The notes under the pieces: generated by a model | Told to the model about the DNA's origin: nothing | The model's database searches: none | Seen by the model: only the letters and a program-made list of their open reading frames with translations | Assembly (NCBI RefSeq): GCF_030272615.1 | Contig: NC_081405.1 | Span: 471,126,008 to 471,190,007 of the forward strand | Length of the DNA stretch: 64,000 nucleotides | Origin: Cryptomeria japonica | Lineage: Eukaryota > Streptophyta > Pinopsida > Cupressales > Cupressaceae | Direction: 5' to 3' | Position numbers and translations under genes: made by a program | In this document: positions 13,010-24,129 of the stretch, in pieces | Layout of the letters: each line of letters opens with the position of its first letter | How positions within the stretch are numbered: the stretch's first letter is position 1

Positions 13010-13722
13010 ATTTGTTTGCCAACCAACATAAGACCTTTATTTGCCAATCCTCTTGTTATGTTATCATCAATGATATCCTATCCCGAAGGAATTTGGATAG
13101 CACACTTATTAGATGTCTCAACTCAACGAAAGCATAAGCGACCTTACACAAGGTACACAATGGTATATGTGGATCTCATTCTAATGGTTCAATCCTATCC
13201 AAGAAGCTCACGAGAACTGGATATTATTAGCCTACCATGGAACAAGATGCTTATGACTTTTGTTAATAAATATTGTCAATGTCAGATACATGGAGATCTT
13301 ATACATGCACTAGTACAAAAACTTTAGCCAATTACTTCTCCATTGTCATTCTTCGAATGAGAATCAACCTTGTAGGAAAGGTCCACCTCACTTCCTCTAA
13401 TGGACACAAATTAATCGTCACCACCATTGAGTATTTTACAAAGTGGATCGATGCTATTTCCCTCGAGCATATCATCAAAAAACAAATTAAAAAGTTTATC
13501 TTGAACTATATCTTATGCTAGTACGATATGCCCCTTTCCATTGTCACAAAAAATGATCACCCCTTACAAAATTAGGATGTTTGTGAGCTTTGTGAGTAGT
13601 TCCATATCCATCTCTTTTCCACTTCCTACCACCCACAGAGTAATGTTCGAGATGAGGCATCTAGCAAAACCATATTAAAAATTCTCAAAAAGACTATAAA
13701 TGAAGTTGGTCGTGATTGGTAT
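13010..13722 (+). pseudogene. Ty3/gypsy integrase remnant
   Basis: Frame-shifted plus-strand fragments match a gypsy integrase in order. They are an H2C2-type stretch around 13250-13300 (C-Q-C-Q-I-H), then NLVGKVH, then FTKWIDAISLEHI, then PLSIVTKNDHPLQN, then HIHLFSTSYHPQSN, then KTILKILKKTINEVGRDW. Active-site positions are damaged: the first catalytic Asp reads Asn (NLVGK instead of the usual DLVG), and the usual TDN reads TKN. Premature stops occur (for example at 13519-13521). The frame is cut abruptly at 13722 by the start of a copia LTR. The fragment is certainly dead. Confidence 0.8.
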
Positions 13723-15646
13723 TGTTGGCAATTGTTTTGATTGATGACCAAGTGTTATTGGTGTAAACCCTCAGCTTGTGTGTTAGCATTGATAATACAT
13801 TCAATGTCGTGTTGTGTTTGTTAGACTGTGTGGAGATTGTTAGCAAATGTTGTCACTAATGTAGAATGTAGATGAATGTTCATTGAAGATGTTCCTAGTT
13901 ATGGAGGCCCACCTTCTTGATGTTTGGTGTCTACACTCAACATGTTCTATTGGTACTTGTGATGATTTAATGATGGCATTGATTCTTATGGATGGTAGCA
14001 GAAGGTATCATGATGATATCATACTAATATAAGGATTAGAAGAATTGAGATGAGGCTTAGAAGAATTGAGATGAGGATTATAAGTATTAAGATTGGGATT
14101 AGAAGCATGATGATAAAGTAGATGTGATGGTGTTGATCGTGTGCTTGCTTCAAGTTGTTTTAGTATCTCTCTTATTTCTCTCAAGTGAGAAAATCATGTT
14201 GCGATATTATTTTGATCATTGCAGGTTGTTGAAGTATGCTTATGCAAGAAAGTGTATTGAAGACTGTCTGGGAGAATTCTCTGCATCCCTTCGCGTTTGT
14301 AGATATGATCTTGTGGTTTAAGATTTAATGTATATGTTTTGTGGACTTTGCACTCCTATCTTTTTAGGTCTCTAGTGTTATAGCTAATGTTTTTGAAATG
14401 CAGTAGGTTGCCCATAAGGTGGTGTTTTAGGACTGGTCCAAAACATGATCTACATTTCTCTGCATTGATTCTTCTTTTGTTGCAGCTTAGTAGACGTTCT
14501 TACAATGTTTGTGCAATGTTCCAATTCAACTTTTAGGAGATGAAATGTTTTACGTAATGTGCCATGATTATGATGTTTGGGCATTTGGGTATGAAGAACT
14601 TTGTATCACTTTGCTTGCACCAGCTTGTCTTTGCATGAAAATGTTGTTTCACATTTGAGGGATGTTTCTATGTGCTCAACATGATAATAGTTTCTCTTTG
14701 GTGCTGAATATTAGTTTTCAAGATGATTTGTACTTATCTAGCTGACAAGGCTTGTTCTTTTGCTCGCACTATTCTTTTGGACGTCTACACCAGCTTTGGA
14801 GAGTGTGATGAGTTGTATTTGGGTCTCACTATGCCTTGTGGTGTATTGAGTAATTCAATTGGAAGATATGTTTTTGGGCCGATTGGTTATGTGCTACACG
14901 ATTGTTGTCTTGGGAGGATATGCACCAACATGTTTGATGTTTGGGACTATATTGGAAGGTGTCATAAGTTGTTTTGCGTCCTCTATATCTCTTGGATTGG
15001 GCTACTTTTATCACAATTATGTTTTGTGTTTGACCTAATGAGATCACTCCTTGTCCCCTATTTTGGCTAACCTAATTGATGTTGTGTGATGATGCAAATG
15101 GTATATATAGAAGATCAAATCAATTGCAATAAGTGTGGATTTGAGTGGAATGTGGAAGATGTGAAAGTGAAGCAATAAGATTATGTGGTGAAAGTATTGG
15201 AGCTTAAATGCCAAATGGTTGCTTGAGGTGGTGGGTCAAGAGAAGCTACATTTTAGGGAGATTGTTGGATACAGTGATGCTAAAGGCTTGTTTATTGTAA
15301 CTTATTTTTCATGTATCTTTCTTGGAGATAGTGGGTCTCCTCAGGAATTCCTTTGTATCTTTTCCTAAGGTAGTGAATCTTAGCTACGAGTCATTTTCAG
15401 GGGTAGTGAGCTTCCTTGGGCGGTATCCCTAAAACAAATATTGTAATAATTGTTCATATAGTATGAGTTAACTCTCACCGTGGTTTTTAACTTCTTGGGT
15501 TTTCCACGTATATCTACTCTCTTGTGAAAGTGTGTTCATTGCTCCTAATCAAATTAAGGATTTTGGAATTTGAATTGTTTTGTAGATTTTCAAGTTTTGT
15601 CCAAGACTGATCATTCCCACCCTTTCAGTCTTGGGGCATGTTCACA
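13723..15646 (+). repeat. Ty1/copia LTR (5' LTR of a truncated element)
   Basis: The LTR starts TGTTGGCAATTG, directly inside the gypsy integrase frame, and ends ...TTCACA, two bases before a perfect copia PBS. It is about 1.92 kb long. The R/U5 signature 'accgtggtttttaac...gggttttccacgtata' lies near 15478. Only this one LTR is present in the window, because the element is truncated near 17.06 kb. The target-site duplication therefore cannot be checked. Confidence 0.75.
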
Positions 15647-15648
15647 AT

Positions 15649-15660
15649 TGGTATCAGAGC
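15649..15660 (+). other. Primer binding site, tRNA-iMet type
   Basis: TGGTATCAGAGC lies two bases after the LTR end. It is the standard primer binding site of plant Ty1/copia elements, complementary to the 3' end of initiator tRNA-Met (established). It fixes the LTR end and the plus orientation. Confidence 0.9.
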
Positions 15661-15704
15661 CAATTTCCTTTGAGGAAGCTTAAGTGCTTGAGGAAAGATC
15701 TAGG

Positions 15705-17060
15705 ATGGCACAAGATGGATCACACAAGGCATCAAGTTTGATGAAACAAACTACACCTTTTGGTAAGTCAAAATGGAAGGTTATTTGTCAAAGTTTGGAA
15801 CTCAATCAAAGATGGTTATACATTTTCCCCTACTTCAACAGGTGTAGTTGACATCTATGAGAGCAATGGGAAATGAAGGAATGCAATCATGAGTGGATTA
15901 TCATATTCAAAACTTGTGAAGGTGATACACTGTGGTACAGCTAAAGAGATGTGGGATAAACTTAACAATATTTATTAGGGAGATGACAATGTAAAGAAAA
16001 TCAAATTGCAAAATCTCAAGTGTAATTTTGAGAATTTCAAGATGTCAGAGGAAGAAGATATTTCTCTATATGCTCTAGGTTGATGAGGTAGTAACTGGCA
16101 TTGGAGGTATTGGCGTTGAATTCAAAGAAGATGAAGTTGTGAAAAAGGTACTAAGATCTCTTCCTAAATCTTATAGTCATAAGGTGTCTGCTATTGAGGA
16201 AAGTAAGGAATTGGATAAATATACAATGGATCAACTATATGATGCTCTATTTTCTTTTGAGATGAGATATTTTGGTAAAGGTACCCCTACAAGAGAAGTT
16301 ACATTCAAAGTTAGTAAAAAGGAAGAAAATGGACGTGTTGATTAGCTTGATGGCTTTGATGAAGCTGAAGCACACCTTGTGAGAAGATTGAAGAAATGCA
16401 TCAACAAATATAAAGGTAAATTACCTTTCAAATGTTTTAATTGTGGAAGAATTCGTCATTTTAAAAAAAATTGTACTCTCAAATAAGATAAAAATAAGAG
16501 AGGAGAAGATAGAAATAAGTCTAGAAGAATTTTTTATTCCAAAGATAGTAGTTATTGCTCTAAAGATGAGGAATGCAATGATTCAAATGATGAAACACTA
16601 TTTATGTCTATCAAAGTTGATGACAAAGTGAGTAAAGTTAAAAAAATGTAAGGAGATAGACTGATAAAAACAATGAAAAACAATGATTGTATGGACGACC
16701 TTCCATGCTAAAGAGGAACCAAATGCTTGGGTGATTGATAATGGGTGTTCCAATCACATGATCAATGAGAGGAAAGTTCATCAATATTAAGATATAGAAT
16801 GGTGGACCAATTAAGTTCGGTGGTGAAGAGTCTACCCAAATATGTGGAAAAAGGAACAATAATAATTAATGGAAAAAACAAGACAAGGGATGCTCTCTAT
16901 GTTAAAGGATTGAAACATAATCTTCTTAGTACTATTCAAACGTGCAACAAAGCATATAAACTCACATTTCATGACAAAGCTTATGAAATCAGAAAAGGAA
17001 GCTTAGGGAGACTTGTTGCAAAAGGAACATGAATTAATGGAAAAAAAGAAGCTAAAGAAA
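15705..17060 (+). pseudogene. Copia gag and protease remnant, truncated
   Basis: ATG 15705 opens a gag with frameshifts and stops. Recognisable pieces, in order, are MAQDGSHKASS; a helical gag segment with EEDEVV-like and LRSLPKSYSHKVSAIEE words (16139-16345); a zinc knuckle written FKCFNCGRIRHFKKNC (about 16430-16475, CX2CX4HX4C); and a protease motif AWVIDNGCSNHM (about 16725-16760), in which the usual DSG reads DNG. A pre-integrase stretch, NGKNKTRDALYVKGLKHNLLS, follows. The similarity ends at about 17060, where LINE sequence of opposite orientation begins. Confidence 0.75.
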
Positions 17061-18030
17061 AAAGTTCTCATCAAGTGGATGATTTCATTTGCTATCACTA
17101 TCCCCTCCACAATAGACCTCCTCGATGACAATCCACTCTACTCTTTTGAAATGATGTTTCCTTTAATATTATTTAGTCTTTTATACATCACCTTAGTCAC
17201 TATCTTATACATAGTATCACGTTCACTCATAGAATTTGTCACCTTCTTCATGGGAATCAAGGCTAGGAAGGAATGCTTCATCTCCCCTAGCATTGTCATT
17301 CTTCTCCTTGACTACGTGATTGCCAAAGTTAGATCATTTCCTATAATATCCCAAAACTTCTAAGAAAACTTGTTAGGAAGTTTTCGAGGCTTGGCACCTA
17401 TTCGAGTTTGGTTGGATTGTGACTTTTCTAACTTCCTCCTCAATTACTTTCCTATATAGTCTCACATTTTCTTCTGATTTAACCACCTTTGAAATGTTAC
17501 CAAGGAAGCTAGTTTGTTCAATCAATTTTAGGGGGTTCTTTGTATTGAGAAGATCTTCAAATAACCTAACTACCTCCTTGTTAACCTCCTCATCGGTCTA
17601 CACCAATACTCCTTTGCCATTAGTGATTTTCAAGATTCTATTTTTGCTTCTCTTTGACTCGGAGGACATATGAAAAAAAAAAGTGTTTTTGTCCCCTTCG
17701 TTGAGCTTAGTTTCTCTTGATTTCTTCCTTTAGAAGGTCTCCTCCCTTGACAAGATCTCTGCATATTCCATTTTGAGGCTCTTCCCTACTCAAATACTTC
17801 TACATGCATGTTGCTTGTGATGAGTCTTTCATTCAATGCCAAAAGCTCCTACTCCAACCCATCTTTGTTTGTAAAAATGTTCTTGAAGTGAGCTTTGTTC
17901 CATTCTTTCAACTCATTTTGTGTCAGCCAATTTTTTTGTAGATTGGTAGATATTGTAACCTCCTTGTGCGAACTCCTCAACCCACCATTAAGCTATACTT
18001 CTTTTCAAGTTTTCACCTTTGAGCCAAATG
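17050..18030 (-). pseudogene. LINE (L1-type) reverse transcriptase remnant
   Basis: Minus-strand translation in several frames gives the order expected of a plant LINE ORF2. The first piece is LKEWNKAHFKNIFTNK (about 17890). Next is the linker with the EGDKNT..FFHMSSESKR-type motif (about 17680), then NRILKITNGKGVLV. The start of the RT domain follows (FWDIIGNDL-like at about 17340), ending with RSIVEGIVIANEIIHLM (about 17120-17070). Frameshifts and stops occur throughout. The catalytic YADD-type core and everything after it are missing, because the fragment stops at the junction with the copia remnant near 17060. Confidence 0.7.
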
Positions 18031-20700
18031 TTCTCAAATTAATATTAGAAGAAGTTAAGATAATTTTAATTATATATGTGATGGAGAGAAATTTGAAATT
18101 TGAATTTTAAATAGTAGGATAATGTTAGTTTAATTAAATAATAAAATCATTTAATTGATTTAGAGGAAAAGTTAATAAAAATGTCGCAAGCAAGCGATGG
18201 TAATTTTTAGTGTCTACACAAGCATTTAGGTATTTCATCTTTACTATATCCTTATCTCATTGTCAATTATATTGTTTGTCTCTATCTATCCATATATTCT
18301 TCTCCCAATCATATCACACTACATGCATCTCCTCTAATACTCTAAAAAAAAATCTCAACTCATACAAACATCTATCTAATGGGGCATGACCCATTTATAC
18401 TACTACTAGTCTAGATGATGCCCCTTCAATTTGGGGCTCCATAAGCTCTTTATGGTGAATTGTGGTATGATTTGCATTGATTGTACATGGCTTTCTTTTA
18501 TCCTACCAAAACCAACCATCTATACATAACAGAAAATCATCTTCTTGATTATGAAATTCACCACAATTCAATATTCCATGCCCTCTAACATTGCAATATA
18601 CTTAACCACCATCAACAATCACCTATCAACAATATTACCCATAATATATGTGTCCATTAACAAATACATGACTCCTAATTAAAAAATTGACTTAGTTTAA
18701 GACATTATTGATGATAGTGTAAAATTCATGATCAACTTTGCAAAGATATGGTACAAGATCGATACCATTTCCCACATTCCACCATAGATACACACCTTAA
18801 TTGACTTAAAAGGGTACAATATTTTTCTCTTCGAATCACCTATATGTTAAGAGAGATTAAATGCATAAAATTTTGGTATCTTGCACCATTTACCACCTTA
18901 ATAAGTTTCTATTAACCCAAAAAATATCACGTGGATAATGCTACTCATCCCTAACCCCTAAAATGAAATATGAGATAAAATAGAACCTTTAAAATCAATT
19001 GTTTCTCCTTTTAGTCCTAATGTCATAATAGTAGATTTTCCAATGTAGAACATTTTGCCTACTTTTAGTCTCGCAGTAAAAAAAAAACCAACAAATCTTC
19101 ATCTCTTTCAAATATTACCTAATGTAAGCATTGAGGCAAAATCAATAGAGGGACCAATCCAACTAACTTCAAACTAAAACTTGTAAATACCATAATAACA
19201 CTATTGATGTCTTTTTAATAAGTTGGATGCTAAACAAGGTGTGGGTGGATTTTCCTTTCTAGGTTTGAGGTCAAACAAAAGTTTTTCTTAACACAACATT
19301 TAGAGTTACACCTAAAATAAGATGATCTCATTTTAAAATGTAGAAAAAGGTGTCGTGTATTACATATAGAATTCCACCCCTAGACAAAACAATTTTTTTT
19401 AAAAGAGCTCACATGTGGAAACAATTTAAAGTAATGAGCAAGTGATATCTACAAACTACCAATACCAACATGTTGACAAATGTCCTCTTGGCTTCAATGC
19501 TCTTGTGATGCTTCAAGGCAAGGATTCACTCTATATTACACATCCAACCAAACTAATATGCTACAATATTCAATAATACAACAATCTCAACATAACAATA
19601 GTATAGAAAATCTTTCATCTAGATAGATAAAAGATGAAGTATCCAACAAATGAATTGAGAAACTTACAAGAATCTTCAAAGTTGAAATGGTCATTTTTAT
19701 GCTTTATTTTGAAAAGCAACAAATACATTTAAACATCATATGACCTTCATTACAATACAAATTATCTATTAAAAACTTAAACATCCTCTATCAAATGCAT
19801 GTCCCACATTTAACATCAATACTTGATCACAATAGAAATCTGTATTGAAGTATTTTAAAGCTTAATAATCTAGCAATCTAATGCACATTAATGTATTTGA
19901 TAGCTAGGAATCATACAATATAAATGTGATCAATCCAAGTTATTTATTGATTTTTCTAATGCTCTTCTACTATCTTATTTTTGGGATTTATTTTTTGGGA
20001 TTTATTGCATTTTATTGATGCCAAAGATAGATTATGATGTTCATGAATTCATATTCAATTCTTTCATTGATAAGAGTCATTCACCTTGTTGAAATCTTTA
20101 AGCTTATATAATAACATCCATAAAATAGTATGAGAGAACTTTCATAGATGCTAAACACCAAAGCATAAATGTACTTTAGAATTATTCCATCTTAATTAAT
20201 CATAATTATGGACCCTTCAAATAGGTCTTCCATAGAGAATTTGTCGGTGTTATTACTTTTAAAGAAAAATGGATTTCTAAAATTGACTTAATAGTGGGAG
20301 ATAGTCAACAAATTGGTGACTACATTCCACATGAAATATTTGTTAGCCCCTAAGAGCATAAGGTAGCTCTAGTGCTATCATGGACAAGATGGCTAAAATT
20401 ACATAAAACCCATTGTTGAATGTCACAAAGGAAGTGACCTAAATTGTATTTATTTCATGTCATTTGTTAGGAAAATATGTTTTTGATTAAGATGAAGAGG
20501 CAAGCTTTTGAAAGGGACTAAACCCTCTACAAAGAAACTACCATCAAGCTAGAGAAACAAGTTCCATAAGCAATGGAGCAAGCAAACAAAGAAAGATCAA
20601 CAAGAACAAAAACTAGGAGAATAGACAATGATAACACAACACAAAAGCAAAAAATCACATATAGAATACACTACCTACTTAAGGTCGGTCAATATTTGTA
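18031..20700. other. No gene recognised
   Basis: This is AT-rich intergenic sequence without a supportable coding frame. Read on the minus strand, some words near 18880-19080 look protein-like, but they are broken and match nothing I recognise. No terminal repeats were found. Confidence 0.3.
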
Positions 20701-20751
20701 CCACTCTTTGTTCAAGAAGTTGATTTGATCAAAAAAGGAAGTCTCCAAGGG

Positions 20752-20856
20752 ATCCTCAATTTCAATGGTACTAGTATCTTGAACCATAGTCCTAGTTGCA
20801 CTCAATTTCAATGGTACTGGTATCTTGTTTCTCCTCAATTTCAATGGTACTGGCCT
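20752..20856. repeat. Three-unit tandem repeat
   Basis: The unit 'ctcaatttcaatggtactgg' with a following 'tatcttg' occurs three times within about 100 bp, at roughly 20755, 20801 and 20834. It lies just past the 3' end of the RNase H remnant and may be part of its 3' trailer. Confidence 0.6.
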
Positions 20857-20864
20857 TTATGTGA

Positions 20865-21270
20865 CTCCCAACTTAGCAAGTCTGCCTACCATCTAATTAC
20901 CTTGTCTATAGATGTGGAGAATAATATTTTATAAATATTTTAACACCTTTGCATTGTCTACAATACTTTTATAAGACTGGCGAGGATCAGCCTGTGCCCT
21001 TAGAATGTCTATGTATATTTTTTTGTCCCCATCAATCACTATGTTGGGAATAAATAAATCTTTGGCTAGGATTGAGCCTTGAAGAGCCGTAGAGCCTTCA
21101 AAATAATTGTTGGATTGAAAGCACAAATTCATACTATAGGCAGCTATGAACTTCCCTTTGTTGTTCGCTGCTGCCCACCTTCTGTGCCCCCAAGCAGCTT
21201 GCCCAAGATTTCCTTTCGAGGATCCATCATAATTGAGTTTAGCCCATCCCTTGTGAGGTTAAAAGGAACT
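20865..21270 (-). pseudogene. RNase H domain remnant (LINE-type, RVT_3-like)
   Basis: On the minus strand the order is GWAKLNYDGSSKGNLGQAAW, then a frame with NKGKFIAAYSMNLCFQSNNYFE, then LQGSILAKDLFIPNIVIDGD, then SYKSIVDNAKVLKYL, and after a stop HIYRQGN...GRLAKLGV. This is the layout of plant type-I RNase H domains found at the C-terminus of LINEs or in related dead elements. The first Asp (NYDGSS), the Glu (NYFE, usually NYAE) and the Asp of IDGD are visible. Frameshifts and stops show that it is not functional as it stands. It lies downstream of the PEX12 stop codon. Confidence 0.65.
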
Positions 21271-21289
21271 GCTGAACATGCCATTTAAT

Positions 21290-22139
21290 GTGGTATCATA
21301 CATGGTAGTATTACATTTATCCAGCATTGACACAGGAAACTTAAACTGTAAATGGAATTCAATCACATGGGTTTAAAACAGGAAAATCATGGGAAAATAC
21401 AGCAAATTTGAAATTTCAAAACCAAAAAAAAAAAAGCTAAAACACTCAGAAATAAAAAATCATGATTTTATATACAAAATCAGTGACTCTTTTTTAGGGA
21501 AAATACCCTTGATTAATTCAATTAGTTATTTCCCATTTTTCCAGGTTTGACTGGGATTTTGAAAAACCTAAACATGACAAAGTGACTTGGCATGGCCAGG
21601 GTGCTGATTAAACATGGGTAACCGCATTCTGTTCCAAACCTATGCTACTATGGTTTTATGTCAACATGAAAGTAGAAACAAGCAGCTCAGATATCGCACC
21701 ACAGTGTTGATCAATAATTGTCAACACATGCAATTTGTCCAGATTAACATGGAATAGAATGGGGCCTTTATTAAATTGAAAAAATTGTACTATAAAGATG
21801 CAAATTACAAATTTACCTGTCCAGCAGGAACTGAATAATTAGACCTTCCTGGATCCCACAGAAGCCAGTTAAATCTCCTCTAATATTAAAAAATTCTCAC
21901 TTAACTAGCATATCTATCAAGAAGGAATCACCCCTTAAAATGAAGCTTCACATTTTATGCTTTGCAAATATTTAATTTTGATGAACGTAGTATTCAGTTC
22001 TGCCAGAATCAGCTCAGAATCGTCCATAATAAGTTAAGATATAGTGCTCATTACAATTTGGTTAAATCTAGCCCAGGTGGTCATAAGAGTCTGCATAGCT
22101 GCAAAATGGTATGCTTGTTTCATCTCTTCTTAGTAGACA
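21290..22139 (-). other. 3' flank of PEX12, probably containing its 3' UTR
   Basis: No coding sequence is visible. As this stretch directly follows the PEX12 stop codon on the minus strand, the 3' UTR must lie here. An AATAAA-type signal is readable on the minus strand near 21760 ('tttaataaagg'), about 380 bases after the stop. I cannot tell whether it is the one used. Confidence 0.4.
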
Positions 22140-22211
22140 TCAGGCGTCATGGAACAACCGCCTTAGTTGATCCACACTTGCAGGCATCAAAGTGACAGGA
22201 CAGCGGTTATA
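22140..22211 (-). CDS. PEX12: PEX12 last exon, 23 residues and stop
   Basis: The exon reads YNRCPVTLMPASV, then DQLRRLFHDA, then TGA at 22142-22140. Homologues end in the same way with RCPVTL.PA.V.Q.RRLF.D. The acceptor gatgaagcag has a weak pyrimidine tract but the correct AG, and phase 0 matches the previous exon (..VSK). It is separated from the RING exon by a 10,022-bp intron that contains a whole copia element. Confidence 0.88.
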   Translation of the reverse strand, partial: YNRCPVTLMPASVDQLRRLFHDA

Positions 22212-22938
22212 CTGCTTCATCAACAATACAGAATCAAAACATGTATATGGACATTAAAAGAATGCAATATTGTTAATTTTAATTATCTTCATAATTGGGA
22301 TGTAAACAGGTTACAACTTTGCACAAAATACCAATAAAAGGTAGAACTAAGAAAATCAATCACGATGAGTGGAGATAGTAGAAATTATATGGAGCAGATG
22401 AGAATTAAGACTGTAGGGATGGATCAAGGTAAACTGTACTCAATTTGTTCACACGATTAGATAAATTTCTGCCTACAACAGACACATCCTTGCTGACTGT
22501 GTGTCCACTGGAATTCCTAAAGCAGGAATCCTTATTTTAAGTGTTAGGGTACCAAGCAAGAAGTCTTGTAAAGACCGCACCTTTGTCCGAAACTCAACCA
22601 GTACAGCAACATGAAAATATAACTTCCACAGTTAGCTAAATTCTGCAGCATTTCAGGGATGGATGGCAGGACATCTTCCGGGGATGGCAGTCCAGGGGGG
22701 CATTTTTGAGGTTACAAGTTCAACTATACATAATGTCCAAATTTAAGTCTAGACATTCATAGAATGTATCAAATTCAAAACTTTTAAGATATATGGAAAT
22801 GCAGTTGGGAGAGCTGAAATTTTCAGATTGAGGATATATTGTGGATTTATGATTTGCATATAAAGCCTATAATACTAGTTCTAGTATGGATCCTATTCTG
22901 TGTTCGTGGATCCGACAAAAAAAAAATGAGTTGCATTC
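22212..22938. other. PEX12 intron sequence, no other feature
   Basis: This is non-coding intron between the last PEX12 exon and the copia element. Words such as 'ggggatggcag' near 22680 echo the GGGATGG clusters near 34.75 kb, but no element boundary was found. Confidence 0.35.
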
Positions 22939-23597
22939 TGTAAATGTTATTCAAATTTATGTTCAAGTCTGAAGTTGTATAATTTTTTTATTCTTTTACT
23001 GATATTTACTGTTGCTTCTTATGTTACAGGTTGCTGAAGATAACATTAATTTATTTCTATGCATCTACAGCATTTCATATGACATATACTTATAGGAAAT
23101 GCCCACCGATCAAGGCATGCTTTGACCGGACATGTCTCTTGACATGCCCGATCAAGACATGTCTTGATCGGTGCACATGCACCGCTTCATTAAGTGTTCA
23201 TGCCGATAACTATCAGGTCATGTCATTTAATATAATCAATCGATTAACAATCGGTCACATCACATGCTGTTGATATAACAACTGATAACCAATCGGTATA
23301 ATGCGAGATTAATATGATAACTATTATAGTTATCATATGATAGCTATGATAGTTATCATAAGTTTGGTCTGTTCTTATTACAATCACAGCATGTGTAATA
23401 TGATCATAGCATGATCGATGATGTCAAACTGTGCAATCCAATGTTTTGGATAGTGAATGCATATAAACATGATTATAACAAGTTTAATCATGAGGTCTAC
23501 CATTTGCAGTTATATCGATAAGGTAGATGATTGAATGAGAGATGAATGAAGTCTCTCATTAAATCATTTATCTTACCGAAGCTACTAAGTTTCAACA
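22939..23597 (-). repeat. Copia 3' LTR (659 bp)
   Basis: It is the partner of the LTR at 28149-28794, with the same ends. It contains a perfect 24-bp palindrome at 23148-23171 (half-site CCGATCAAGACA) and a near copy at about 23105-23129. It also has 'atgataactattatagttatcat' as two complementary halves near 23315. These palindromes may be regulatory sites. Confidence 0.88.
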
Positions 23598-23607
23598 CTC
23601 CCTCTTA
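23598..23607 (-). other. Polypurine tract
   Basis: AAGAGGGAG on the minus strand directly precedes the TGTTGAAAC start of the 3' LTR, as expected for plus-strand priming. Confidence 0.85.
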
Positions 23608-24129
23608 GCTAGGGAAGATAAGTGGAGACCTATGTAAACATTGAAATAAGCATCATATTTCTCATAATAGAATGTATTACACAACCTCGTAATACAAAGG
23701 ATCATATCACATAGGCTTGTGGCATGATGCATCACATAATGAGTGACACAGGAATATATCACATCATCTCGTGATATAGATATCTAACACGTGATATCAG
23801 TATCGCATTACACGCGATACCTTGGATATAAAATACTTGAGAATGGTGAATTACCTTATATCCAGGTTATGGTATGTGCATTGACATTACGTCACATAAT
23901 GTCTACCATAACATATCATGGCACATCCATGAGTCAGAGTGATATCAAGTCAGCGTGATATCAACATTACAAGATCGTCACCTTATAATGTTTAATACAA
24001 GTGTTCATTGTCTAAAAGATCGTCACCTTTTAGAAATGTACACAGGGGGTGAGGCCCATAAAGTCATAACACAACAAAAGAAGTTTACACATTAAACATC
24101 TCATATATTAGTACAGAATACAAAACTAA

